Shown here piece by piece: positions 25,472 to 34,286 of a DNA stretch of 64,000 nt. Position numbers and translations under genes: made by a program. The notes below the pieces were generated by a model. It saw only the letters and a list, made by a program, of their open reading frames with translations, did not search any database and had not been told where the DNA came from. The stretch comes from Oscillospiraceae bacterium (GTDB lineage Bacteria > Bacillota > Clostridia > Oscillospirales > Ruminococcaceae). Position 1 is the stretch's first letter; each line of letters starts with the position of its first letter. The stretch lies in the NCBI GenBank assembly GCA_022787085.1, contig JALFVE010000028.1, forward strand, positions 62,001-126,000, given 5' to 3'.

Positions 25472-25999
25472 GTGAACAGGTTAAAAGTCAGGATAAATCA
25501 CCACCCTGTGAGCTATGAGGGGATAGGCTTGATTACTGCTGTTATATTAAGCCTTATTGGTCCGTTTATTATATTTCCTATGCACTCGGTCGGAGAACTT
25601 ATAGCTCTTTTTGTTCTGCTGATACTTATCCCCGCTGTCTCGGGATTTTTAAGTGCAATAAACGGCTTTTTGTCTGCGGATAATGAAAAGCTGCATTTTC
25701 GTTATGTGAAATATGAGAAGGATATTTTCTATAATGACATCACCGAGATAAGCTACGGCACTTACACCGAATATGCGGGACGGTTCAGCAAAATGCGAAT
25801 TGCTCTTAAAATAAAAACCGCCGACGGTGAGGAACACACCTTCAATGATAAGATAAATACAGAGGATATGGCTGCGTCCTTTGATATTAACAGCAGCTGC
25901 AATGTTCCCATAATCAGAATGTACAGGTTTCTTGCCGAAAGGCTTCCTCACAGGGCGGTCGGATTTGTGAAGTTTGAGAGCATTATGGGTTTGGTGTGA
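25472..25999 (+). CDS. Hypothetical membrane protein with PH-like domain
   Basis: 175 residues, not recognised. Two adjacent hydrophobic segments (about 18-37 and 42-66) are followed by a beta-rich domain (about 70-135) with the pattern of small bacterial PH-like domains (YNDITEISYG; MRIALKIKTADGEEHTFND). GTG start, with AAAGGGG 9 nt upstream. It lies 36 nt after the HTH protein gene and may share its transcript. Confidence 0.68.
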   Translation: MNRLKVRINHHPVSYEGIGLITAVILSLIGPFIIFPMHSVGELIALFVLLILIPAVSGFLSAINGFLSADNEKLHFRYVKYEKDIFYNDITEISYGTYTEYAGRFSKMRIALKIKTADGEEHTFNDKINTEDMAASFDINSSCNVPIIRMYRFLAERLPHRAVGFVKFESIMGLV

Positions 26000-26046
26000 T
26001 ATAGCAATAATTAGCATGATTTTATGCGCTTTCCGCAATAATTTAC

Positions 26047-26075
26047 TTGTTATGATTATTGATTAATGGTATCAT
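26047..26075 (+). promoter_or_regulatory. Possible promoter of the secreted EAPA-repeat protein
   Basis: TTGTTA (26047-26052), 17-nt spacer, TATCAT (26070-26075), about 72 nt before the start codon. Moderate match only. Confidence 0.4.
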
Positions 26076-26147
26076 TTTGTTAGAAGCAATATAAAAAACA
26101 GGCGTGGTTTTTTCATGCCGAATTTCTTAGAAAGGTGAATGATTACT

Positions 26148-26993
26148 ATGAAAAAAGTATTCCGTACAGGTGCAGCTTTATGTCTCTCTGCCGCAGCTAT
26201 TTCCGCTTTTGCAGCAGGTGCTTCCGCAGAGGTAATTGACTTTGAGGACGGCAATTTCTCCTTTGTAACCGTTAAAACTGATGACGGCGGAGACCTTTCC
26301 GTGCTTTCCGTTGAGGAATTCAACGGCTCCATGCAGCTTAAAGTTGATGTTCAGGACTGCTCTCTCCTTCCCAAGATCCTCTTCAACATGAACGAGATCG
26401 TTGGTACAGACAACCTTTCCGATATCAGCAAGATCGAGATGGACATCACCTTCGCTTCCAAGGATGGCGTTACTGCTCCCGGCTGGATCGGCGGATGCCT
26501 CGGTACAGCAGGCGCTGACGATACTCCTGCCTGGGATCAGACCGATTTTGAGGGCGGCGAATATGAGAATCCCGTTTCCGAGCCTATCACTATCGAAAGA
26601 AAGTTCCTTCTCCCCTCCAAGAAGCTTGTTAGCGGCACAGAAGGCTCCAATGCTCAGCTTATGAGATGGGGTACTGAGGTTCCTTACTTTATGTACGTTG
26701 ACAACATCAGAGTTCTTGACGGCGACGGCAACGAAATGGCTCTCATGGTTTCCTCTGCTCCCGCAGAAGCTCCCGCTGATACTGCTGAGGAAGCTCCCGC
26801 TGAGACCCCTGCAGAGACACCCGCTGAGGCTCCTGCTGAGGCACCCGCTGAAGCTCCTGCTGAGGCACCCGCTGAGGCTCCCGCTGCCGACAGCAACACT
26901 ACTTCCTCCACAACAGGAAATACTGCTGCTTCCGTATTTGCTGTGATCGCTGCCTGCGCAGCTGCAGGTGCTGTTTGCAGCCGCAGAAAGTAA
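26148..26993 (+). CDS. Secreted surface protein with Ala-Pro-Glu repeat tail and C-terminal anchor-like segment
   Basis: 281 residues. A signal peptide (about 1-28, ending AGASA) leads to a beta-rich globular domain of about 170 residues without recognised catalytic motif, possibly carbohydrate-binding-like. A repeat of the type (E/A)(A/T)PAE covers about residues 202-246. The C-terminus is TTGNTAASVFAVIAACAAA plus CSRRK: a TG-containing motif, a hydrophobic stretch and a positive tail, resembling a sortase-type or membrane anchor although not LPxTG. Likely exported and wall- or membrane-attached. Codons such as GCT and TCC are used heavily, suggesting good expression. The start at 26148 has AAAGGTGA upstream. 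Confidence 0.75.
   Translation: MKKVFRTGAALCLSAAAISAFAAGASAEVIDFEDGNFSFVTVKTDDGGDLSVLSVEEFNGSMQLKVDVQDCSLLPKILFNMNEIVGTDNLSDISKIEMDITFASKDGVTAPGWIGGCLGTAGADDTPAWDQTDFEGGEYENPVSEPITIERKFLLPSKKLVSGTEGSNAQLMRWGTEVPYFMYVDNIRVLDGDGNEMALMVSSAPAEAPADTAEEAPAETPAETPAEAPAEAPAEAPAEAPAEAPAADSNTTSSTTGNTAASVFAVIAACAAAGAVCSRRK
26757..26886 (+). repeat. Coding tandem repeat (Ala-Pro-Ala-Glu type)
   Basis: Imperfect 12-nt units of the type GCTCCTGCTGAG / GCACCCGCTGAA run within the secreted protein gene and encode the Pro/Ala/Glu linker. Length variation between strains is likely. Confidence 0.8.
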
Positions 26994-27016
26994 TTTTCAC
27001 TTAAATTAAAAGCATC

Positions 27017-27058
27017 AAAGCACCCGATGAGATATTCTCGGAGGGTGCTTTGTTTGTT
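27017..27058 (+). terminator. Terminator after the secreted protein gene
   Basis: AAAGCACCC (27017-27025) pairs with GGGTGCTTT (27043-27051), followed by GTTTGTTG. It ends the transcript about 25 nt after the stop. Confidence 0.75.
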
Positions 27059-27127
27059 GAATATCAATAAATAATGTTGCTTAATTTTCTATTTTTTTGT
27101 GATATGCTACATAATTTTGTTTTGCTG

Positions 27128-27156
27128 TTGACAAGCAGGATATGATATGGTATAAT
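27128..27156 (+). promoter_or_regulatory. Consensus promoter of infC-rpmI-rplT
   Basis: TTGACA (27128-27133), 17-nt spacer, TATAAT (27151-27156), a perfect sigma-A promoter. It gives a leader of about 180 nt before infC. Confidence 0.88.
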
Positions 27157-27162
27157 ACATAA

Positions 27163-27330
27163 GTACAAAAAATAAAGCAGAGCTTTCCGCTCTCACCCTG
27201 ATGCTTTTTATGCACGCAGCGGTCAATAATTTTCATTCCCGTTATGATACGGGGTATTTATGGAAATTTACGGCGGAGCTTTGGTTCTGCCGTTTTTTAT
27301 TTCACATTCATTTATAGTTAATTTGATTTT
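27163..27330 (+). promoter_or_regulatory. infC-rpmI-rplT leader with intrinsic attenuator (L20-type leader)
   Basis: The leader ends in a 10-bp stem (27270-27279 with 27284-27293, two G-U pairs) followed by six T (27293-27298), a terminator placed about 50 nt before infC. An upstream stem AGAGC/GCTCT (near 27181-27195) and further pairing around 27205-27230 could form the alternative structure. In Firmicutes the operon is autoregulated by L20 binding to the leader and promoting premature termination; this layout fits, but I cannot confirm the fold of the known motif by eye. Together with the terminator at 27017 and the promoter this fills the 350-nt gap before infC. Confidence 0.7.
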
Positions 27331-27345
27331 TTGGGGGTGCTCGCC

Positions 27346-27873
27346 ATAGCTAACAAGGATAGCAAGGAGCTTCAGATCAATGAAGAAATCCGTGACAAGG
27401 AGATCAGAGTAATAGGTCCCGACGGCGCTCAGCTGGGTCTTATGTCCTCAAGGGACGCTCAGAAGCTGGCAGCGGAAAAGGATCTCGATCTTGTAAAGAT
27501 CGCACCGCAGGCCACTCCGCCCGTGTGCAAGATCATGGACTACGGAAAGTATTTGTTCGAACAGGCTAAGCGTGAAAAGGAAGCAAGAAAAAATCAGAAG
27601 GTCGTTGAGATAAAGGAGATCAGAATGTTCTCCACCATCGACACCCACGATTTTGAAACAAAGGCTGCTCAGGCTGTCAAGTTCTTAAAGGGCGGAGATA
27701 AGATCAAGGTTTCCGTTCGTTTCCGCAAGCGTGCCATTGCTCATCCTCAGCTTGGAGAAGAGCTGCTTGAAAAATTCAAGGACGCCTGCGCTGAGGCAGG
27801 TGTTGTTGAAAAGCCTGCTAAAATGGAGGGAAGAGCTCTCGTTATGTTCGTTTCCCCCAAGGCTTCAAAGTAA
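27346..27873 (+). CDS. infC: Translation initiation factor IF-3, probable ATA start
   Basis: 175 residues from the proposed start. LQINEEIRDKEIRVIG begins the N-domain, followed by the KIMDYGKYLFEQAKREKEAR linker region (partly quoted) and the C-domain. The start is unusual: GGGGGTG (27334-27340) makes a strong Shine-Dalgarno and is correctly spaced (8 nt from GGGGG) from ATA at 27346, which gives the expected N-terminus Met-Ala-Asn-Lys. The upstream TTG (27331) and GTG (27337) would lie in or before the Shine-Dalgarno itself and lack one of their own. IF-3 discriminates against such codons, the known basis for its autoregulation (AUU in E. coli). Confidence 0.95.
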   Translation: MANKDSKELQINEEIRDKEIRVIGPDGAQLGLMSSRDAQKLAAEKDLDLVKIAPQATPPVCKIMDYGKYLFEQAKREKEARKNQKVVEIKEIRMFSTIDTHDFETKAAQAVKFLKGGDKIKVSVRFRKRAIAHPQLGEELLEKFKDACAEAGVVEKPAKMEGRALVMFVSPKASK

Positions 27874-27920
27874 CCGCGTTTTTTCAAAATAACTGTAAAA
27901 ATAAAAGGGAGGATATTTCC

Positions 27921-28118
27921 ATGCCAAAGCAGAAGACTCATTCCGGAGCTAAGAAGCGTTTCAAGCTCACCAAGACCGGTCTTGTTAAGTATCAGAAGAC
28001 CAACAAGAGACACAGACTCACTCAGAAGGATCACAAGCGCAAGAGAATTGCTCGTAACATGGGCGTTGCAGGTTCCGCTAATGCTGCTACACTCAGAGAG
28101 CTTATGCCCTACAAGTAA
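27921..28118 (+). CDS. rpmI: 50S ribosomal protein L35
   Basis: 65 residues, full length. The basic sequence begins MPKQKTHSGAKKRFKLT and contains KRHRLTQKDHKRKRIARN-like core, standard for bL35. GGGAGG Shine-Dalgarno 8 nt upstream. Middle gene of infC-rpmI-rplT. Confidence 0.98.
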   Translation: MPKQKTHSGAKKRFKLTKTGLVKYQKTNKRHRLTQKDHKRKRIARNMGVAGSANAATLRELMPYK

Positions 28119-28171
28119 TAGGCTGGCTCTTTTTTTCATCAGATTAAAATTACATTTGGAGGTATAATAAT

Positions 28172-28525
28172 ATGGCTCGTGTTAAGGGAGCAATGGCTAC
28201 TCGAAAGAGAAGAAATAAAACTTTAAAGCTCGCCAAGGGTTACTGGGGCGCTAAGAGCAAGCATTTCAAGATGGCTAAGGAAGCCGTTATGAAATCAGGC
28301 AACTATGCTTACATCGGCAGACGTCTCAAGAAGCGTGATTTCAGAAAGCTCTGGATCACAAGAATCTCCGCTGCCTGCAAGATGAACGGCATGAACTATT
28401 CTACATTTATGAACGGTCTCAAGAAGGCTGGCATCACTCTCAACAGAAAGATGCTCTCCGAGATCGCTATCAGCGACGCAGCAGGTTTTACAGCTCTTAC
28501 TGAAAAGGCTAAGGCTGCTCTTTAA
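28172..28525 (+). CDS. rplT: 50S ribosomal protein L20
   Basis: 117 residues, full length. [18 protein letters not shown] at the start, the basic N-terminal extension and the globular C-terminal domain match bL20. L20 is needed early in 50S assembly and in Firmicutes represses its own operon by binding the leader, which here carries an attenuator. GGAGG Shine-Dalgarno 9 nt upstream. Confidence 0.98.
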   Translation: MARVKGAMATRKRRNKTLKLAKGYWGAKSKHFKMAKEAVMKSGNYAYIGRRLKKRDFRKLWITRISAACKMNGMNYSTFMNGLKKAGITLNRKMLSEIAISDAAGFTALTEKAKAAL

Positions 28526-28539
28526 TTTAAGGCAAACAG

Positions 28540-28581
28540 GCTGTATCACAAAGGCGTTGTCCGTTGTGGTACAGCTTTTTT
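28540..28581 (+). terminator. Terminator of the infC operon
   Basis: GCTGTATCACAA (28540-28551) pairs with TTGTGGTACAGC (28564-28575, one G-U), followed by six T (28576-28581). Confidence 0.88.
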
Positions 28582-28598
28582 AAATAAGGAGGCTTATA

Positions 28599-29423
28599 GT
28601 GGCTGCTATGACCGATCTTAACCGCATTTTTTCCTCCGATAATGAGAAAATAAAGCTTTACCGCAAGCTTTCCGAGGACAAAAAAGCAAGACGAAAGGAA
28701 AATAAATTTACCATCGAGGGCGCAAGGCTGGTCTCCGACGCAGCCGCTGAGGCTATAGAGCTGCACAGTGTTTTTTTCACCGAAGCCGCTTTGGAAAAAT
28801 ACGGCGAAGCTCTGGAGCTTCTTTTTGAAAAATATCCCCCGAAGATTTTCAACATCATTTCCGAGGAGCTTTCAAGAGAGCTTTCCGAGACGAAAATGCC
28901 TCAGGGTATTTTTGCGGTCTGCTCTATGCCCGACACCTCCAAAAATGATATTTACAGGAGGCTCGCTCCCGGCAGCAGGGTGCTTATCCTTGACAATATC
29001 CAGGACCCCGGAAACATGGGCACTATGCTCAGAACTGCCGACGCCTGCGGCATTGACTGCGTTATTACCTGCTCATGCTGCGATATTTATAATCCGAAAA
29101 CTGTCCGCTCCGCCATGGGCAGCGTTATGAGAGTGCCTATTATTTCAGATGATATAATTCATGCGGCGGAGGAGATCAAGCTTAAAGGTATCCCCCTTTT
29201 TGCGGCGGTCATTTCGGATAATGCCTTTTCGCTTACCGAATGTGATTTTTCAGGGGGAGGGGCAGTCATTATCGGAAACGAGGGCAGCGGTTTATCCCCT
29301 GAGGACGCTGCTCTTGCGGACGTTTTGCTTACCATTAAAATGCATGGTACTATCAATTCCCTCAATGCCGCTATGGCTGCGGGAATTATAATGTGGGAGC
29401 TTTCTAAACGCAGGGAGGAATAA
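28599..29423 (+). CDS. TrmH/SpoU-family RNA 2'-O-methyltransferase
   Basis: 274 residues. An N-terminal L30e-like substrate-binding domain (about 20-100) is followed by a SPOUT domain with motif 1 LDNIQDPGNMGTMLRTADA (about 130-148), motif 2 IGNEGSGLS (about 225) and motif 3 INSLNAAMAAGI (about 250). It would methylate a ribose in rRNA or tRNA with SAM; the exact target cannot be told. The GTG start is preferred because AAGGAGG lies 6 nt upstream; an ATG three codons later is the alternative. It commonly follows rplT in Clostridia. Confidence 0.92.
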   Translation: MAAMTDLNRIFSSDNEKIKLYRKLSEDKKARRKENKFTIEGARLVSDAAAEAIELHSVFFTEAALEKYGEALELLFEKYPPKIFNIISEELSRELSETKMPQGIFAVCSMPDTSKNDIYRRLAPGSRVLILDNIQDPGNMGTMLRTADACGIDCVITCSCCDIYNPKTVRSAMGSVMRVPIISDDIIHAAEEIKLKGIPLFAAVISDNAFSLTECDFSGGGAVIIGNEGSGLSPEDAALADVLLTIKMHGTINSLNAAMAAGIIMWELSKRREE

Positions 29424-29494
29424 GTTTGATCTTCAAACTCCGAGTTTTGTTTCTTCGGCTGCCGCCTCGATTTTCTTCTAAAACCACAAAACTC
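29423..29494 (+). other. Two small inverted repeats between trmH-like gene and dprA
   Basis: AGTTTG-5 nt-CAAACT (29423-29439) and GAGTTTTGT (29442-29450) with ACAAAACTC (29486-29494). They could fold in the leader of dprA. No T-run follows. Confidence 0.35.
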
Positions 29495-29510
29495 TCAGAA
29501 AGGGATGGTC

Positions 29511-30806
29511 ATGAACATGAACATGGACGATGGCGCTTATTACCGCAGGCTATACAGACTGTGGGCTGTCATTACCTTCGGGGCGGCTTCCAGAACTCTC
29601 TGCGAGCTTTACGAGCGCTTTGAAAATGCCGAGAGCCTTTACACTGCCGTTACCGAGGACTTTTCTGTGAGAAACAGTCTGCCTCCCGAGGCGGCTGCGG
29701 CTGCGGGCAGCACCGATCTTTCCCATGCGGAACGTATCATGGAGCTTTGCGATAAAAAGGGTATCAGGATCACCACCGCCGACGAGGAGGACTTCCCCGA
29801 AGGTCTTAAAGAGATTTACAATCCCCCGACGGTGCTATTTTACAGAGGCGACATTTCAGGGCTTTCCGACAGGCTCAATATCGGCGTTGTGGGCACAAGA
29901 AAGCCCTCCGACTACAGCAGGAAAACCGCAGGCGCTATTGTCAGGACTCTTGCAAAGCATGGCTTTGATATTATCAGCGGCTTTGCGGAGGGTATTGACA
30001 TCTGCGCTCATCTCGAATGTCTGAAAAACGGCGGCAGAACCTTTGCGGTGATAGGCTCGGGGCTTGATTATCCCTATCCCAGAAATAATATCCCCTATCG
30101 GGAATTAATTGAGGAAAACGGTGCTGTTATTTCCGAATTTCTCCCCGGGACTCAGCCATATCCCGCTAATTTTCTTCAGCGAAACCGTATCCTTGCGGGG
30201 CTTTCCATGGGCGTTGCCGTAATTGAGGCGGGCGCTCAGAGCGGTTCTCTCAACAGCGCCGCTCATGCGGTAAATCAGGGCAAACCCGTTTTTGCGGTTC
30301 CCCCTCACGATCTGTTTGACGACAGGTACAGAGGCAATGTTACGCTAATCAGGGAGGGCGCTGTTCCTCTCATGGGCGCAAGAGATATTTACGGAGAATA
30401 CTGCATTAATCCTCCGCATATAATAGTCGCAAACGAAAACACCGCCGCTCAGCTTGAACGGATCAGAGCGATCACCGAAAATGCGGCTGAATCGGATAAC
30501 CGTAAATCAAAAAAGAATGATGCCACAAAGAAGGCTGCTCCCGCAAAATCGGCGGAGCCCTCCGAAAAGGATCCTGCTTCTGAAATTATTGCGCCGAAAA
30601 AATTATCCCCCGAAGAGCTTGAAGGCTTTTCCGACCCTGTTCAGAAAAATATTCTTACGGAGCTTTCAAAGGGCGCTGCCATGCGGGCGGACGAGCTTTC
30701 CGAAGCTCTTGATCTGGATATTGACGATATACTTACCGCTCTTACTGAGCTTGAAATTATGGGCACGCTTTCGTCCCAAAACGGAAATTACAGTCTTTCG
30801 GACTGA
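29511..30806 (+). CDS. dprA: DNA-processing protein DprA
   Basis: 431 residues. The Rossmann-like core has GVVGTRKPSDYSRKTA (about 121-136), GFAEGIDICAH, SGLDYPYPRNN and the RNRILAGLSMGVAVIEA segment. The C-terminus (about 365-430) is a DprA-type winged helix, joined by a Lys/Ala/Pro-rich linker of about 50 residues. DprA loads RecA on incoming single-stranded DNA during transformation. The start at 29511 follows AAAGGG by 7 nt; the gene starts Met-Asn-Met-Asn-Met, so nearby starts are possible. It precedes topA by 50 nt, a common order. Confidence 0.96.
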   Translation: MNMNMDDGAYYRRLYRLWAVITFGAASRTLCELYERFENAESLYTAVTEDFSVRNSLPPEAAAAAGSTDLSHAERIMELCDKKGIRITTADEEDFPEGLKEIYNPPTVLFYRGDISGLSDRLNIGVVGTRKPSDYSRKTAGAIVRTLAKHGFDIISGFAEGIDICAHLECLKNGGRTFAVIGSGLDYPYPRNNIPYRELIEENGAVISEFLPGTQPYPANFLQRNRILAGLSMGVAVIEAGAQSGSLNSAAHAVNQGKPVFAVPPHDLFDDRYRGNVTLIREGAVPLMGARDIYGEYCINPPHIIVANENTAAQLERIRAITENAAESDNRKSKKNDATKKAAPAKSAEPSEKDPASEIIAPKKLSPEELEGFSDPVQKNILTELSKGAAMRADELSEALDLDIDDILTALTELEIMGTLSSQNGNYSLSD

Positions 30807-30856
30807 AAATATATATGGCTTTGCCCCTTAATAAGGCAAAGGAAAGGAAAGATCTT

Positions 30857-32935
30857 ATGTCAAATCTCGTTATCGTGGAGTCGCCTTCCAAGGCGAAAAC
30901 CGTTCAGAAATATCTGGGTGCGGGCTTCGAGGTTGCCGCTTCTATGGGTCATGTGAGGGACCTGCCCAAATCAAAGCTCAGCGTGGATGTGGAGCATGAT
31001 TTTGAACCTGTTTACGTTCCCATGAAGGACAAGGAGGAGGTCATCGCTTCCCTCAAAAAGGCTGCGAAAAAAGCTGACAAGGTTTATCTCGCAGGAGACC
31101 CCGACCGTGAGGGAGAGGCTATTTCATGGCATCTCGCTCAGCTTCTCGACATCCCTATGGACGCTCCTGTCAGAGTTACTTTCAATGAAATTACCAAGAC
31201 GGGCGTTCAGAACGGCATGGCTCATCCCCGTTCGATTGATCTCGATCTCGTTAACGCTCAGCAGGCAAGACGTATCCTTGACAGGATCGTGGGCTACAAG
31301 CTGTCGCCGTTTCTCTGGAAAAAGGTGAGAAGAGGTCTTTCTGCGGGACGTGTTCAGTCTGCCGCCGTTAAGATGATCGTTGACAGGGAAAAGGAAATAA
31401 ACGCTTTCAAGCCCGAGGAATACTGGTCCATTGAGGCGAAAATGACCGCTCCTTCTTCAAAGAAGCAGTTTGACGCTGCCTTTGTGGGTATGGACGGTGC
31501 TAAGACCGAGCTTCATTCCCAGAGCGAGACTGACGCTGTTCTCAAAAGGCTGGAGGGCGCTGCTTTCACCGTTTCGGGTGTTAAAAAATCCGTCAGAAGA
31601 AAATCTCCCGCCGCTCCCTTTACCACCTCTACCATGCAGCAGGAGGCTGCCAAAAAGCTGGGATTCCAGACTTCCAAAACCATGAGAGCCGCTCAGCAGC
31701 TTTACGAGGGCGTTGAGATCGACGGTCTGGGCGCTGTGGGTCTTATCACCTACATGAGAACCGACAGCCTGAGAGTTTCCGACGAGGCAAGAGGCGCGGC
31801 TTACAAATATATTGAGGACACCTACGGCAAGAGCTATCTTCCCGCTTCTCCAAAGGTCTACAAGACTAAGGCGGGCGCTCAGGACGCTCACGAGGCTATC
31901 CGTCCCTCTACTCCCGAGCTTACTCCCGACAGAGTAAAAGGCAGCCTTACTCCCGAGCAGTACAAGCTCTACAAGCTTATCTGGGAGAGATTTATTGCAA
32001 GCCAGATGGCTAATGCTCTGCTGGACACCGTTTCAGTTGACATTGACGCCAACGGCTGCGCTTTCAAGGCGACGGGATATTCCGTTAAATTTGACGGATT
32101 TACCGTTCTTTATGAGGAATCAAAGGACGATGAGGAAAACAAGGTTCTCCCCGAGATAAACGAGGGAGATGTTTTAAAGCTTAAAAATATCGAGGGCAAG
32201 CAGCATTTCACTCAGCCCCCCGCAAGATACACAGAAGGCTCATTCATCAAGGCAATGGAAGAAAACGGCATCGGCAGACCTTCAACCTATGCTTCCACCA
32301 TTTCCACCATTATAAACCGCTTCTATGTTGAGAGAGACGGCAAGCAGCTCAAGCCTACGGGATTGGGAGAGGTCACTACCGAGCTTTTAAAATCCAATTT
32401 CAAGCAGATCGTTGACACCAAATTCACCGCTCAGATGGAAAGCAGCCTGGACAAGATCGAAATAGGCGAAAAGGATTGGGTGGAAACTCTCAGGGATTTT
32501 TACGGTGATTTCTCAGAGACACTTTCCAAGGCGGAGACCGCTATGGAGGGCAAGAGAGTTAAAGTTCCCGATGAGGAGACTGACGAGGTCTGCGAGGTTT
32601 GCGGCAAGCCTATGGTCATCAAGATAGGCAGATTCGGCAGATTCCTTGCCTGCACGGGCTTCCCCGAATGTACTAACACCAAGAAGATCATCAAGCCCAC
32701 AGGCGGTATTTGTCCTCTCTGCGGCAAGAAAATTCTTGCGAAAAAATCAAAGAAGGGCAAGAAATATTTCGGCTGCGAGGATAATCCAAACTGCTCATTT
32801 ATGACTTGGGACACACCCGTTTCCGACAAGTGCCCCAAGTGCAACGATGGCACTACTCTTTTCAAAAAGGGCGGAAAGATGTTCTGTCTCAAGGAGGGCT
32901 GCGGCTACGAGGTCGCTATCAAAAAGGAAAAGTAA
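30857..32935 (+). CDS. topA: DNA topoisomerase I
   Basis: 692 residues. Toprim domain at the start (VIVESPSKAKTVQKYLG, DPDREGEAI), active-site Tyr in LITYMRTDSLR (about 297-307), and three C-terminal Cys4 zinc ribbons: CEVCGKPM...CTGFPEC, CPLCGKK...CEDNPNC and CPKCNDG...CLKEGC. Type IA enzyme that relaxes negative supercoils. AAGGAAAGG lies upstream of the ATG at 30857; a longer reading to 30815 has no ribosome-binding site. Confidence 0.97.
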   Translation: MSNLVIVESPSKAKTVQKYLGAGFEVAASMGHVRDLPKSKLSVDVEHDFEPVYVPMKDKEEVIASLKKAAKKADKVYLAGDPDREGEAISWHLAQLLDIPMDAPVRVTFNEITKTGVQNGMAHPRSIDLDLVNAQQARRILDRIVGYKLSPFLWKKVRRGLSAGRVQSAAVKMIVDREKEINAFKPEEYWSIEAKMTAPSSKKQFDAAFVGMDGAKTELHSQSETDAVLKRLEGAAFTVSGVKKSVRRKSPAAPFTTSTMQQEAAKKLGFQTSKTMRAAQQLYEGVEIDGLGAVGLITYMRTDSLRVSDEARGAAYKYIEDTYGKSYLPASPKVYKTKAGAQDAHEAIRPSTPELTPDRVKGSLTPEQYKLYKLIWERFIASQMANALLDTVSVDIDANGCAFKATGYSVKFDGFTVLYEESKDDEENKVLPEINEGDVLKLKNIEGKQHFTQPPARYTEGSFIKAMEENGIGRPSTYASTISTIINRFYVERDGKQLKPTGLGEVTTELLKSNFKQIVDTKFTAQMESSLDKIEIGEKDWVETLRDFYGDFSETLSKAETAMEGKRVKVPDEETDEVCEVCGKPMVIKIGRFGRFLACTGFPECTNTKKIIKPTGGICPLCGKKILAKKSKKGKKYFGCEDNPNCSFMTWDTPVSDKCPKCNDGTTLFKKGGKMFCLKEGCGYEVAIKKEK

Positions 32936-32960
32936 TTACCCATTTTAAGGACGTTTATTT

Positions 32961-34286
32961 ATGGATAAAAAGCTTACGGTTATCGGTGCGGGGCTTGCAG
33001 GCTGCGAGGCGGCATGGGCTGCGGCGAACAGCGGCGCTATGGTCACGCTTATTGAGATGAAACCGTTAAAATTCTCCCCCGCTCACAAATACAAGGGCTT
33101 TGCGGAGCTTGTCTGCTCCAATTCTCTGAAAGCCTCACGGATAAATTCCGCTGCGGGGCTTCTTAAAGAGGAAATGAAAAGACTCGGCTCTCTCACCGTT
33201 CCATGCGCTGAGGAAAATGCTGTGGCGGCGGGAGGCGCTCTTGCTGTTGACAGGGAGAAATTCTCCGACTGCGTTACGGAAAAAATTCGCTCCCACCCGA
33301 ACATTAACGTTATTTCGGCGGAGCAGGAGGATATTCCCGAGGGGTACTGTGTTATTGCAAGCGGTCCTCTTACTGCGGGCAGGCTGGCGGACAGCATTGG
33401 CGGGCTTTGCGGTAATAGGCTCAGCTTCTTTGACGCTGCCGCCCCCATTGTTACCTTCGATTCTATTGACATGGACAAGGCTTTCTTTGCCGCAAGATAC
33501 GGCAGGGGCGGCGATGATTACATCAACTGTCCTTTTACTAAAGATGAATATCTTGATTTTCATCACGAGCTTGTAAATGCGGAATCTGCTCCCGTTCACG
33601 ATTTTGACAGACCCGAAAATGCAAAGGACGATTTCACCGTTTATGAGGGCTGTATGCCCATTGAGGTGCTTGCCAAAAGAGGCGAGGACGCTGCCAGATA
33701 CGGCGCTATGAAGCCTGTTGGACTTACCGACAGCAGGACGGGGATAAGACCCTACGCTGTGGTTCAGCTGAGACGGGAAAATGCGGAGGGTTCGCTTTTT
33801 AACATTGTGGGATTTCAGACGAATCTCAGATTCCCCGAGCAGAAAAGAGTTTTCTCTATGATACCCGGTCTTCGGAACGCTGAATTTGTCCGCTATGGCG
33901 TTATGCACAGAAATTCCTTTATTGATTCGCCGAGGCTTTTAAACGGGGATTTTTCAATGAGGAGCCGTCCTGAGATATATTTTGCGGGGCAGATAACGGG
34001 CGTTGAGGGCTACATGGAATCCGCTGCTTCGGGTATTATGGCGGGACTTAACGCTGTTAGACGAATGGAGGGAAAGGAGCCGCTCATTCTCCCCCGTGAG
34101 ACTATGATCGGCGCTCTTTCAAGATATATCTCCGACGAGAGCGTGGAGAATTTTCAGCCCATGGGCGCAAACATGGGTATTCTCCCCGACATCGGCGTGC
34201 GGATAAAGGACAAGCAAGAACGCTATCAGGCTGTGGCTGACAGGGCTTTAGAGGCTTTTGACGGTTATTTGAGGGAGATGATGTGA
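32961..34286 (+). CDS. trmFO: Methylenetetrahydrofolate-tRNA-(uracil-5-)-methyltransferase
   Basis: 441 residues. FAD-binding GAGLAGCEAAW (8-18), the conserved CSNSLKA segment with the catalytic Cys (about 53), and GQITGVEGYMESAASG near 347. The enzyme makes m5U54 in the T-loop of tRNAs with a folate methyl donor, the form found in most Firmicutes. Follows topA as in many Gram-positive genomes. Its TGA stop overlaps the ATG of the next small gene by 1 nt. Confidence 0.97.
   Translation: MDKKLTVIGAGLAGCEAAWAAANSGAMVTLIEMKPLKFSPAHKYKGFAELVCSNSLKASRINSAAGLLKEEMKRLGSLTVPCAEENAVAAGGALAVDREKFSDCVTEKIRSHPNINVISAEQEDIPEGYCVIASGPLTAGRLADSIGGLCGNRLSFFDAAAPIVTFDSIDMDKAFFAARYGRGGDDYINCPFTKDEYLDFHHELVNAESAPVHDFDRPENAKDDFTVYEGCMPIEVLAKRGEDAARYGAMKPVGLTDSRTGIRPYAVVQLRRENAEGSLFNIVGFQTNLRFPEQKRVFSMIPGLRNAEFVRYGVMHRNSFIDSPRLLNGDFSMRSRPEIYFAGQITGVEGYMESAASGIMAGLNAVRRMEGKEPLILPRETMIGALSRYISDESVENFQPMGANMGILPDIGVRIKDKQERYQAVADRALEAFDGYLREMM

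Noticed and set aside
26757-26886. Short tandem repeats considered as a CRISPR array
   Set aside because: Units are contiguous 12-nt coding repeats without spacers and in frame with the secreted protein.
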